From positions 355,038 to 419,037 of the forward strand of contig NZ_LMKV01000001.1 of assembly GCF_001421665.1 (NCBI RefSeq): a stretch of 64,000 nt of DNA, written 5' to 3'. Below are positions 41,610 to 50,038 of the stretch, one piece after another. The position numbers and the translations under genes were made by a program. The DNA is from Sphingobium sp. Leaf26 (lineage in GTDB: Bacteria; Pseudomonadota; Alphaproteobacteria; Sphingomonadales; Sphingomonadaceae). Under the pieces are notes generated by a model. The model was not told the origin of the DNA. It saw nothing but the letters and a program-made list of their open reading frames with translations, and made no database searches. The stretch's first letter is position 1, and each line of letters begins with the position of its first letter.

Positions 41610-43993
41610 CAGATTTCACCCGAGATGGTGAACTGGAAGGTGCGCGGCGACAGCGGACGGAAATTGCCGTCGCCCGTCACGGCGGCCGAAATGTAGGACA
41701 GCGTGTCCTTGTCGAAGATATTGTCGATGTTGAAACGCGCCTTCACGCTCTTGACCGGCCCCAGGCTGAAGCCGTCGCCGATATCGACATAGGCGCTGAA
41801 CACGGTGAAGCCCTTCACGCTGGACCCGGCCGAATTGTCGAAGGTCGACCAGCGGCGCGAGGTATATTTGCCGCTGAAATTGCCGACCAGCCAGCTCGCC
41901 GGTTCGATGGTCACGCCGCCATTGACGATCCACTTGGCGCTATCGGGAATATATTTCCCGTCGGTCTGGTAGGTCGTCGTCGCGGTGACGATGTCATCCT
42001 TGAACTTGGCGATGTTGTAGGTGGCGTTGAGGTTGAAATAAGCGAGGCCATTGAGCGCCGACGGCTTGAACGTGCCGCTGAATTCCGCGCCATAGGCCGT
42101 CACCCGGCCGACATTCTGATAGAAGGTTTCGATGACGTTGGTGGTGCCGGGCAGGATCGATCCGATCGACTGGATACGGTTCTTGAACTTGGTGTAGTAG
42201 CCCGCCAGCGAGGCGTAGAATTGCCCCTGATTGGTGCGGATGCCCGCCTCGAAATTCTGCGACCGTTCGGGCGCGGGCGCAGGCACGCCGGCCGCGCTGC
42301 TGTTGAGCGAGACGGAGAAGACATCGTCCAGTCCCTTGGGCAGCGCCATATTTTCCGAATAGGACGCGAAGACCTGGCTCTGATTGTCCAGCTTGAAAAG
42401 GACACCGGCCTGCGGCAGGAAGCCGTCGCTATAGCTGGTGCGCAGCGTCTGCGGACCCCAGCCCGCGACCCAGACGGGCGCCGCCGTGGTGCCGGCATTA
42501 CGGTAATAATCGTTGAAATCGCGATAGCCGCTGTAGCGATAGTCGATGTTCAGCGCCTTGATGCCCAGGTCGAAGATCAGCCTGTCGTCCAGCAGCGCGA
42601 TCCGGTCCTTGATGAAGGCCTGTGTCGTATTGCGTTCCGACTGATAGTTGCGACGGACATAGACCAGATCGTCCAGATTGGGCGCGCTCGCGGGCGAACC
42701 GTCGGTGGTGTTGTAGCGCGCCTGGGTGCGGTTGTAGGTATCGACCTCGGCCCACAACCCTGCTTCGATCGTCTGGACGCCCAGTTCCCAATGCAGCTTG
42801 GTGGTCAGGCCATAGCGCTCGCCGCCAACGGTCGACAGGCCATATTGCGTGCCCTTGGGCGCGTTCAGCGCGATGCCGGCCGCCGTCTCGCGGGTGTAGA
42901 TGGTCAGGCTGTTGGCATAGGTGTCGGGCGACACGCCATAACCGCCCTTATCCTCATAATAGGCCGTCGCTTCGGCCCAGACGCCATCGGCGATGCCGGC
43001 ATGGATGGTGCCGCCATACAGCTTGTCGTCGCGCACGTTGATGGCGAGCGTGTTGGTATAGGCATAGTTGGCGTTGCTGTAGGCCGGACCGCCCGCGACC
43101 GGCGCGAAGCCCGGTGTCGTGTTGGGCACGACCGAGATATAGCCGCGATCCCGGCCACTCTTGCCGCCGATGTCGGTGCCGGTCAGATACTGGCTGCGGC
43201 TGAGCGAGGGGGAATCGAAGTCGTTGAACTTGTTCGACACGAACTTGAACCGCGCCCAGCTATCGCCGCCAAGATCGGCATGGACCATGGCTTCCCAATG
43301 CTCACGATCGACCGTGCCGTCGCCGCGCCACAGGTCGGTATTCAGCTTCGTGCGGCTGACATAGGCGCGGAACGGGCCGACCTGGCCCGTGCTGGCGCGG
43401 ATGAAGGTGCGCTTCATGTCGAAATCGCCGAAGCTCTGCGAAACGAACAGGCCCATCTCCTCCTGCGGCGCGATGCTGTTATATTGCACGACCGGGCCAA
43501 GCGTCGAGTAACTGGGCAGGCCGACATCGCCCGCGCCGACCGCGGCCTCCACCACGCCCAGATTTTCATTGTCGACATAGCGGAACACCGGGCTGCCGCC
43601 GAAAGCGTCGCTGCGGCCGGTGGGGATGCCATCGACCACGAAGCCGATCTGGTCGAGGTTGAAGGCGCGGGTCTGGACGCTGTTGCCGAATTCATAGAGG
43701 CCGAGCGCGCCGTCGGTCTGAACGTTGAAGCCGGGCAGTTGCTCCAGCATCTTGAGGCCCGAAATGCCCGACGGCGCGGACAGCAAAGCCTCCCGCGTGA
43801 CCGCGACCACGTTCGTCACCTTGTCCTCACCGATCGCCTCGGCCGATTGCGAAATGCGGCGGCCGGTGACGGTGATGCTGCTTTCGTCACTATCCACCGG
43901 CTCTTGTGCGTGCGCGGCGCTCAGCGCTCCGGCGGCGCAGGCGATCAGCAGCGCGGCGCGAGAGGACAGGCGGATGGACGAGGATACGGACAT
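41609..43993 (-). CDS. TonB-dependent outer-membrane receptor
   Basis: The 794-residue protein has a signal peptide (to about 29), a plug domain (about 58-180, with GLKMLEQLPGFNVQTDG and FVVDGIPTGRSD) and a 22-strand barrel ending in the C-terminal aromatic signature PRTFQFTISGEI. No STN signalling domain is present, so it is a plain transporter. It is the first gene of an operon with the M19 dipeptidase. The substrate is likely a peptide or amino-acid conjugate; this is inferred from the neighbour only. Confidence 0.92.
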   Translation of the reverse strand: MSVSSSIRLSSRAALLIACAAGALSAAHAQEPVDSDESSITVTGRRISQSAEAIGEDKVTNVVAVTREALLSAPSGISGLKMLEQLPGFNVQTDGALGLYEFGNSVQTRAFNLDQIGFVVDGIPTGRSDAFGGSPVFRYVDNENLGVVEAAVGAGDVGLPSYSTLGPVVQYNSIAPQEEMGLFVSQSFGDFDMKRTFIRASTGQVGPFRAYVSRTKLNTDLWRGDGTVDREHWEAMVHADLGGDSWARFKFVSNKFNDFDSPSLSRSQYLTGTDIGGKSGRDRGYISVVPNTTPGFAPVAGGPAYSNANYAYTNTLAINVRDDKLYGGTIHAGIADGVWAEATAYYEDKGGYGVSPDTYANSLTIYTRETAAGIALNAPKGTQYGLSTVGGERYGLTTKLHWELGVQTIEAGLWAEVDTYNRTQARYNTTDGSPASAPNLDDLVYVRRNYQSERNTTQAFIKDRIALLDDRLIFDLGIKALNIDYRYSGYRDFNDYYRNAGTTAAPVWVAGWGPQTLRTSYSDGFLPQAGVLFKLDNQSQVFASYSENMALPKGLDDVFSVSLNSSAAGVPAPAPERSQNFEAGIRTNQGQFYASLAGYYTKFKNRIQSIGSILPGTTNVIETFYQNVGRVTAYGAEFSGTFKPSALNGLAYFNLNATYNIAKFKDDIVTATTTYQTDGKYIPDSAKWIVNGGVTIEPASWLVGNFSGKYTSRRWSTFDNSAGSSVKGFTVFSAYVDIGDGFSLGPVKSVKARFNIDNIFDKDTLSYISAAVTGDGNFRPLSPRTFQFTISGEI

Positions 43994-44269
43994 TCAAAGG
44001 CTCCCTGTTTTCAAGACGCAGCAGCAGGGAGGGTGCGCCGACCGGCGACCCTCTCCAGCTTCATTTCTGCGTTTTCTTGTGAAACGAGATTGCCGATGAA
44101 CTCCGCCACGGACCAATGAGATTTTCTCAGGCCCTGGCGAGATACTCAAAATATCATGGGCGGTTTAGATGCGCCCTGCGTTCAATCCATTGGCGTCCGG
44201 TGAAGGGCGGTTAAAGCCACCACATCCCCAGATGCCACGACGCGGATTGATATGAATTGTCGATATTGC

Positions 44270-45049
44270 TTATCGTCCCTTCCAGATGCCGGCGCGCTTT
44301 TCGACGAAGGCGGTCATGCCTTCCTTCTTGTCTTCCGTCGCGGTCAGAATCTGGAACAGGCGGCGCTCCGTCAGCAACCCTTGGGCGAGGCCCGTCTCAA
44401 AGGCGATGTTGACCATTTCCTTGTTCACCATCGCGGCCATCGGCGGCAGCGCAGCGATCGTCGCGGCGGTCTTGAGCGCGTCTTCCAGCAAATCGGCGGC
44501 GGGGACGATGCGGCTCACCAGCCCGGACCGTTCGGCTTCGGCCGCGTCCATCATCCGGCCGGTCAGGCACATCTCCATCGCCTTCGCCTTGCCCACGGCG
44601 CGGGTCAGGCGCTGCGACCCACCCATGCCGGGCGCCACGCCCAGCTTGATTTCGGGCTGCCCGAATTTCGCCGTGTCGCCCGCGATGATGAAGTCGGCCA
44701 TCATCGCCAGTTCGCAGCCGCCACCCAGTGCAAAGCCCTGCACCGCCGCGATCCACGGCTTGCGGGTCGCGACCACGCCGGTCTGCCAGCCGGAAAAGAA
44801 ATCCTCCAGGAAGAAGTCGGCGGCCTGCTTGTCGACCATTTCCTTGATGTCGGCGCCCGCCGCAAAGGCCTTCTCGCCGCTGCCAGTCAGCACCGCGCAG
44901 CGCTGGGTCGGATCGGCGTCATAGGCGGCGAAGGCGGCGCTCAGTTCCTTGAGGACATGGCTGTTGAGCGCGTTCAGCGCCTGCGGGCGGTTCAGCGTGA
45001 TCAGCGTGACGGCGTCGCGCTGCTCCACCAGGATCGTTTCATAGGTCAT
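44270..45049 (-). CDS. Enoyl-CoA hydratase
   Basis: The 259-residue crotonase has the oxyanion-hole motifs [10 protein letters not shown] and [21 protein letters not shown] and both catalytic Glu residues ([17 protein letters not shown] region). It hydrates short-chain 2-enoyl-CoA; it could supply the methacrylyl-CoA hydratase step missing from the nearby valine operon, which is inference. The ATG at 45049 has GGAG about 8 bases upstream. Confidence 0.92.
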   Translation of the reverse strand: MTYETILVEQRDAVTLITLNRPQALNALNSHVLKELSAAFAAYDADPTQRCAVLTGSGEKAFAAGADIKEMVDKQAADFFLEDFFSGWQTGVVATRKPWIAAVQGFALGGGCELAMMADFIIAGDTAKFGQPEIKLGVAPGMGGSQRLTRAVGKAKAMEMCLTGRMMDAAEAERSGLVSRIVPAADLLEDALKTAATIAALPPMAAMVNKEMVNIAFETGLAQGLLTERRLFQILTATEDKKEGMTAFVEKRAGIWKGR

Positions 45050-45137
45050 CGCCATCTCCCTCATTTCGGTTTGTCGAACGATCTATGGGCAGGATGCTAG
45101 CCACGCCAGCCCCCTGCCCCTTGCATTTATGCCAGCC

Positions 45138-45983
45138 CTATCGGCACAGATGCATGAAATCGCGGTCATAGCTTTTAAGATGCGCGCCGCCATCGACATA
45201 GAGCGTCTGGCCAGTCACCGCGCTCGCCTCCACCAGATAGAGAACCGCTTGCGCGATCTGCTCCGCCTGCGGCAGCCGCTCGAGTGGCATCAGCCTGGCC
45301 AGCCGTTCCATCTGCGCCTCGTCATAATCGGGTGTCGCGATCGTCAGGCCCGGCGCGACGGCATTGACCCTGACCCTTGGCGCCAGGCTGCGGGCGCTGG
45401 TGCGGGTCAGGCCAGCCAGCGCCAGCTTCGACAATGTATAGGCCATCTGGTCGGCATGGGGATGGTCGATCCGCTGGTCGAGGATGTTGATGATGCAGCG
45501 ATCCCCCACCCCGGCGGGAATGGTCGCGAACGCCTTCGTCAGCAATGTCGGCGCGGCGCAATTGACCGCATAGTGGCGCATCAGGTCGTCGGCGGTCACC
45601 GTCTCCAGCCGGTCCTGCCCGAAGATGGCCGCGCTGTTGACGAGGATATCGGGCGGGCGGCCGAACCGTTCGGCCACCTGCGCCACCAGTTCTTCCGCCC
45701 CTTCGGGATCGGCGAAATCGACGACGAAGCCCTCCCACTCCGTCGCTTCCTCCTCAAAGGTCAGCGCCAGATGGGAATCGAGCCGCGTGTCGTGACTGCC
45801 ATGGATGGCGAGCGAATGACCGGCCTTCGCCAGCGCAGCGGCGATGATGCCGCCCAGCCGCCGATGCCCGCCGGTGACCAACGCCAGTCGCTTGGGCGCC
45901 AGCGGTGCGCCGACCGGCGCGACATCGCTGCGCGCCCGACCCAGCGGGCGATAGGCCGGTTCGCTATCGTCTTCGCCGCTCAT
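45138..45983 (-). CDS. Short-chain dehydrogenase of pteridine reductase (PTR1/FolM) type
   Basis: The 281-residue protein has VTGGHRRLGGIIAAALAKAG; the Arg-containing TGxxxRLG motif is typical of pteridine reductases rather than ordinary short-chain dehydrogenases. NSAAIFG and YTLSKLALAG (catalytic Tyr and Lys) follow. It overlaps folE by 4 bp (ATGA), so it most likely reduces dihydrobiopterin- or dihydromonapterin-like products of the GTP cyclohydrolase pathway. The 28 residues before the fold are extra. Confidence 0.8.
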   Translation of the reverse strand: MSGEDDSEPAYRPLGRARSDVAPVGAPLAPKRLALVTGGHRRLGGIIAAALAKAGHSLAIHGSHDTRLDSHLALTFEEEATEWEGFVVDFADPEGAEELVAQVAERFGRPPDILVNSAAIFGQDRLETVTADDLMRHYAVNCAAPTLLTKAFATIPAGVGDRCIINILDQRIDHPHADQMAYTLSKLALAGLTRTSARSLAPRVRVNAVAPGLTIATPDYDEAQMERLARLMPLERLPQAEQIAQAVLYLVEASAVTGQTLYVDGGAHLKSYDRDFMHLCR

Positions 45984-46585
45984 GATGAAATGAGCTTCAG
46001 CACTTCCTCCCGCGACTTTTCACTGTCGCGGAACACGCCCAGCATGCGACTGGTCTTCATGATGACATTGGGGGTGCGCACGCCGCGACCGGTCATGCAG
46101 CCATGGGTCGCCTCGATCACCACGGCCACGCCCTGGGGCTTGAGATGCTCCCAGATGCAGTTGGCCACTTCCGACGTCAGCCGTTCCTGGACCTGCAACC
46201 GGTTGGCATAGGCATGCAGCACGCGGGCCAGCTTGGAAATGCCCACCACATAGGCGCCGGGCAGATAGGCGATATGCGCCTTGCCCACGATCGGCGCCAT
46301 ATGATGTTCGCAATGCGACTGGAACGGTATGTCCTTGAGCAGCACGACGTCATCATAGCCGCCCACTTCATGGAAGATGCGCGACAAATGATAGGCCGGA
46401 TCGTCACCATAGCCGCGGCAATATTCACGCCAGGCGCGCGCGACGCGCTCGGGGGTTTCCATCAATCCTTCGCGTTCGGGGCTGTCGCCCGACCAGCGGA
46501 TCAGGGTGCGGATCGCCTCGCTGACGTCGGCCGGAACCGGCTCCTTGCCTGCGCCGACCGTCTCCGCTTCCAGGTCACATGCCAT
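45980..46585 (-). CDS. folE: GTP cyclohydrolase I
   Basis: FolE turns GTP into dihydroneopterin triphosphate, the first step to folate and tetrahydropterins. The 201-residue protein has the family blocks ETPERVARAWREYCRGY, the zinc ligands in QSHCEHHMAPI (Cys and His) and THGCMTGRGV (Cys), and VIMKTSRMLG. It is first in a two-gene operon with the pteridine reductase. Confidence 0.96.
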   Translation of the reverse strand: MACDLEAETVGAGKEPVPADVSEAIRTLIRWSGDSPEREGLMETPERVARAWREYCRGYGDDPAYHLSRIFHEVGGYDDVVLLKDIPFQSHCEHHMAPIVGKAHIAYLPGAYVVGISKLARVLHAYANRLQVQERLTSEVANCIWEHLKPQGVAVVIEATHGCMTGRGVRTPNVIMKTSRMLGVFRDSEKSREEVLKLISS

Positions 46586-46739
46586 CTACCGGCCACTCCT
46601 TATGCTGTTGGTCCCGCATATGGCGGCTGGGTGGCGCGATGGCCAGTGTCTTTCGGGCCGCTGGACACAAGATCATAGTGGTGGCAAATCGGGCGGATAC
46701 GGGATCGCCACAACAAAATGCCTCTGCTCATCACCTATC

Positions 46740-47339
46740 ATGCGTACTGAACGGATCGCCGCCGTGCTGCTGGCGGCCGGCACATCCTCCCGCTTCGGCG
46801 AGGCGGACAAGCTGATGACGGAATTGCGGGGCAAGCCGATGGCGGCGCATGTGCTGGAGACGGTCGCCTCCATGGCCTTTGCCGAGTTGATCGCGGTGGT
46901 CCGGCCAATCGCATTCGCGCCCGTCATCCATCGCAAGCTGGACCGGCGCGGCTATACGATCCTCGTCAACGACCAGCCAGAAGATGGCATATCGGGCAGC
47001 ATCGTGCGTGCGGTCGAACATGTAATGCCCAACAACAAGATACGCGGCGTCCTGATCTGTCTGGCGGACATGCCCGACGTGCCGCAGACCCATTATAATC
47101 GCATCTGCCTGGCGGCGGAGGATATCCGCTCTGTGGTGGCCTCTACCGATGGCTTCTCGTCCTCGCCGCCCGCCTTTATCGGGCGCAAGCATTTTCCCGA
47201 ACTGCTGGCGCTCAAGGGTGACCAGGGTGCGCGCGCGCTGCTGAGCCACGGCATCCAGATCGAGACGACGGGCAATATCCTGCACGATGTCGATACGCCC
47301 GAAGACCTGCCCGGCTGGCGCCCGGTCACGCCGCAATAA
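46740..47339 (+). CDS. MobA/MocA-like nucleotidyltransferase
   Basis: The 199-residue protein has the N-terminal nucleotide motif AAVLLAAGTSSRFGEADKLM and the metal-site LADMPDVPQTHYNRI. This is the form of MocA/CoxI-linked cytidylyl- or guanylyltransferases that finish molybdenum cofactor. DVDTPEDL near the end also fits. No molybdoenzyme gene is near. The ATG at 46740 begins the conserved domain; a longer frame upstream adds low-quality sequence. Confidence 0.82.
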   Translation: MRTERIAAVLLAAGTSSRFGEADKLMTELRGKPMAAHVLETVASMAFAELIAVVRPIAFAPVIHRKLDRRGYTILVNDQPEDGISGSIVRAVEHVMPNNKIRGVLICLADMPDVPQTHYNRICLAAEDIRSVVASTDGFSSSPPAFIGRKHFPELLALKGDQGARALLSHGIQIETTGNILHDVDTPEDLPGWRPVTPQ

Positions 47340-47342
47340 GGA

Positions 47343-49013
47343 TCAGTTCGACCGGGTCGGATCGGTCAGGCCATCGCCCATTTCGCGGGCGTCGGGCGCG
47401 CGACTGATCGGCAGCGATCCCGTCTGCCGTTCCAGACGGCGATGCACGACCGGCGCGTCCGGCCCCTGATGCAGCGCATGGATGGCGTCGCTGTTGGCGA
47501 TGTCGGCGACGGTGCGGCGTTGATTGTGGCGGACATAATCCAGCCAGGTCGACACATGATAGCGTTCGACCCACAGGTCCGGCTCCCCCAGGTCGCGCAG
47601 CAACTGCCAGCCATGGGCGCCATCGCGGCGCCGGATTCGCCGCCGCTCGCTCATCGCGGCCAGGAAGGGAACGATCGATCCGGCGGGAATGCGATATTCG
47701 ATGGTGATGACGATCGGTCCGCTTCGAGGCTCGACCGACACGGTGGTATCGGGTTCCCGCCAATCGCCGCGCGGATCGAGATTATCGTCGCCGATCTGCG
47801 GCAACGGCCGCCACAGCCCCAGCATCGCAGCGACGAACTGCATGCCGGCCGCCGCATAGAGGCCGATCACCACGCCATGCTGCTCCGCCACCAAGCCGAA
47901 CAGCCAGGCGCCGCCTGCCATGCCGCCAAAGGCGATCATCTGGTACAGCGCCACCGCGCGCGCCACCACCCATCGCGGCGCCGACATCTGAACCGACACG
48001 TTGAAGGTGGACAGCGCCAACACCCAGCCCGCCCCCGCCAGCATATAGCCCAGGATCGCCAGTGGCAGCAGGCTGCTGGCCCCGGTCAGGGCCGTGCCCA
48101 GCGCCATGGACAGGGTCGCACAGCGGACCAGGGTTTCGACGGAGATGAAGGTCCGCAGCCGCCGGCTGCCCAGCGCGCCCAGCACTGCACCGACACCGAA
48201 GCCGCCGCTGGTGATGCCGAAGGTCAGCGCCCCGCCCCCCAGAACGTCGCGCGCGACCAGCGGCATCAGGGCGGACACCGCCGCCGCGCCGATGCCGAAG
48301 GCGCCACTGCGCAACAGCACCAGCTTGATGTTCGGCGATGCCGCGACATAGCCGACGCCGGCGACCATCGCCACGCCCAGCCGTTCGCGCGGCAGCAGCT
48401 TGGGCGGCAGGTCCGGCCGCCAGCGCGCCAGCACCACCAGCAGGCCGACATAGCTGAGCGCATTGACCAGGAACGCCGCCGCAGCCCCCGCCGCCGCGAC
48501 GATGATGCCGCCCAGCGCCGGACCGGTGCTGCGCGCCAGATTGAAGCCCATCGAGTTCATCGCCACCGCGCTGGGCAAGACCGCGCGCGGCACCATGTCG
48601 CCCACCGACGCCTGCCAGGCGGGACCGTTGATCGCGGTGGCGCAACCGATGGCAAAGGTGAAGGACAGGAGCAGCCAGGGCGTCATCAGCCCGAACCAGG
48701 CGGTCGTCGCCAGCAGCGCCGACGTCAGCAGCATGGCGCATTGGCAGGCGATCATCACCTTGCGCCGGTCCAGATTGTCCGCGACCGCACCGGCCCAGAG
48801 CGAGAGCAGCATGATGGGCAGCGTGGTCGCCGCCGGGACCAGCGCGATCAGCAAGGGCGACGCCGAAAGCGACGTCATCATCCAGGCCGCGCCGACCGAC
48901 TGGATCAGGCCGCCGAAATTGGACGCAAGGCTGGCGGACCAGATGGCGCGGAAGGTGGGGATGGCAAAGGGGGACGGCGGTTTGTTGGTCGAGGCGTCGG
49001 TCACACTGTCCAT
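47343..49013 (-). CDS. MFS exporter of the enterobactin-exporter (MFS_3) type with C-terminal soluble domain
   Basis: The 556-residue protein has twelve membrane helices in the first 410 residues (FRAIWSASLASNFGGLIQSV, SLWAGAVADNLDRRKVMI), like EntS-type MFS_3 exporters. About 130 further residues (about 425-556; VITIEYRIPAGSIVPFLAAM, WVERYHVSTWLDYVRH) form a cytoplasmic domain resembling an antibiotic-biosynthesis-monooxygenase-like ferredoxin fold. This extension is found in a subgroup of the family; its task is not known. Confidence 0.88.
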   Translation of the reverse strand: MDSVTDASTNKPPSPFAIPTFRAIWSASLASNFGGLIQSVGAAWMMTSLSASPLLIALVPAATTLPIMLLSLWAGAVADNLDRRKVMIACQCAMLLTSALLATTAWFGLMTPWLLLSFTFAIGCATAINGPAWQASVGDMVPRAVLPSAVAMNSMGFNLARSTGPALGGIIVAAAGAAAAFLVNALSYVGLLVVLARWRPDLPPKLLPRERLGVAMVAGVGYVAASPNIKLVLLRSGAFGIGAAAVSALMPLVARDVLGGGALTFGITSGGFGVGAVLGALGSRRLRTFISVETLVRCATLSMALGTALTGASSLLPLAILGYMLAGAGWVLALSTFNVSVQMSAPRWVVARAVALYQMIAFGGMAGGAWLFGLVAEQHGVVIGLYAAAGMQFVAAMLGLWRPLPQIGDDNLDPRGDWREPDTTVSVEPRSGPIVITIEYRIPAGSIVPFLAAMSERRRIRRRDGAHGWQLLRDLGEPDLWVERYHVSTWLDYVRHNQRRTVADIANSDAIHALHQGPDAPVVHRRLERQTGSLPISRAPDAREMGDGLTDPTRSN

Positions 49014-49058
49014 GGGGTCGATATAGACGGCAATGGCCGGGGTGCAACGCTTCTATGC

Positions 49059-49106
49059 CATGCCCCTTATACCATGCCCCTTACATCATGCCCCTTACAT
49101 CATGCC
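49059..49106. repeat. 14-bp tandem repeat
   Basis: CATGCCCCTTATAC, CATGCCCCTTACAT, CATGCCCCTTACAT and a partial fourth copy lie head to tail. The repeat covers the stop codon of the metallophosphoesterase gene (49095-49097) and lies just upstream of the MFS gene start. Confidence 0.9.
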
Positions 49107-49829
49107 GGTGCGCAACGCCCGCGCCCAGTCGGGGCGGCCATGGGTGTCGGCGGCGCAGGCGGCGGCTTCCCAGTCATAGGGGATGGCGATCAGGCGCGCC
49201 TGCCATGCGCCGTCGATCCGATCGGCCATGGCATAGCGTGCATGGGGCGATCCCGCTTCCACGCTGTGCGGGAAGGGATGGTCATCGGCATAGGCCGGCA
49301 GGCCGACGCTGCCCGGATTGACGATCAGGCCGCCGCCCTGCCGGCGATGGATGCGCGGCATATGGGTATGGCCGCACAGGATCAATGGCGCAGCGGCGCC
49401 CCCTGCCCGTGCCTCCACCTCTGCGGCGGTGGCGGGACGCAGGCCATGCGGGTCGAGCGTTTCCAGCCAGTAGCAAAGATCGTCGCCCGGCGCGCCATGC
49501 ACCATCAGCACATCGTCGACCGGCCGGAACTGGTCGGGCAGCGCCGCGATCCAGGCGCGATGATGCGGTTGCAGTTGGCGATGGGTATAGAGGTCGGACG
49601 CCCCCATGCGGGCCGGGTCATGGGTGAGCAATTGCCGCTCATGATTGCCCCGGATCGTCGGCAGGTTCAGCGCCATCAGCCGGTCCGCCGTCTCACAGGG
49701 AAAGAGCGGGCCGGACAGGATATCGCCCAGATTGACCATCATATCCGCGCCCTGCCTGGCGACGTCGGCCAGCACTGCGTCCAGTGCGACGATATTGCCA
49801 TGAATGTCGGACAGGATGGCGATGCGCAT
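49095..49829 (-). CDS. Metallophosphoesterase, YfcE/MJ0936-like
   Basis: The 244-residue enzyme shows the calcineurin-type motifs MRIAILSDIHGN (metal site), MVNLGDILSGP, IRGNHERQLL and LCGHTHMPRI. Members are phosphodiesterases for cyclic nucleotides or related substrates. The stop codon lies in a tandem repeat, so the last residues (RTGMM) may have changed recently. Confidence 0.9.
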   Translation of the reverse strand: MRIAILSDIHGNIVALDAVLADVARQGADMMVNLGDILSGPLFPCETADRLMALNLPTIRGNHERQLLTHDPARMGASDLYTHRQLQPHHRAWIAALPDQFRPVDDVLMVHGAPGDDLCYWLETLDPHGLRPATAAEVEARAGGAAAPLILCGHTHMPRIHRRQGGGLIVNPGSVGLPAYADDHPFPHSVEAGSPHARYAMADRIDGAWQARLIAIPYDWEAAACAADTHGRPDWARALRTGMM

Positions 49830-49965
49830 GGATTGGGAATGCCATGGGGATTCGCCGGTGGAAAGGCGTGAATTGCGACAGCGAGTTGGACAGGTAATTT
49901 GATAATCGCAAACTGCCGCTACGGCATGCTGACCCTGTCGCGAACAGCATATTAGACACTTGCAC

Positions 49966-49981
49966 TTTACGTAAACGTAAA
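49966..49981. promoter_or_regulatory. Palindromic operator candidate upstream of fadA
   Basis: TTTACG-TAAA-CGTAAA is a perfect inverted repeat 57 bp upstream of the start codon. It looks like sites reported for LiuR, a MerR-family regulator of branched-chain amino acid and acyl-CoA catabolism in proteobacteria. This assignment is from memory of the motif and not tested. Confidence 0.5.
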
Positions 49982-50038
49982 TACATTCGACACCAATATC
50001 CGAAGCGCCGGAACGGCCCCCACGGAGAGGGAAAGACC

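Noticed and set aside
42221-44119. A 632-codon plus-strand frame opposite the TonB receptor gene.
   Set aside because: The receptor has plug and barrel signatures; the opposite frame has no domain and atypical composition.
47442-49871. An 809-codon plus-strand frame opposite the MFS and metallophosphoesterase genes.
   Set aside because: The low-complexity, His/Arg/Gln-rich product and the clear genes on the other strand show that it is a shadow.
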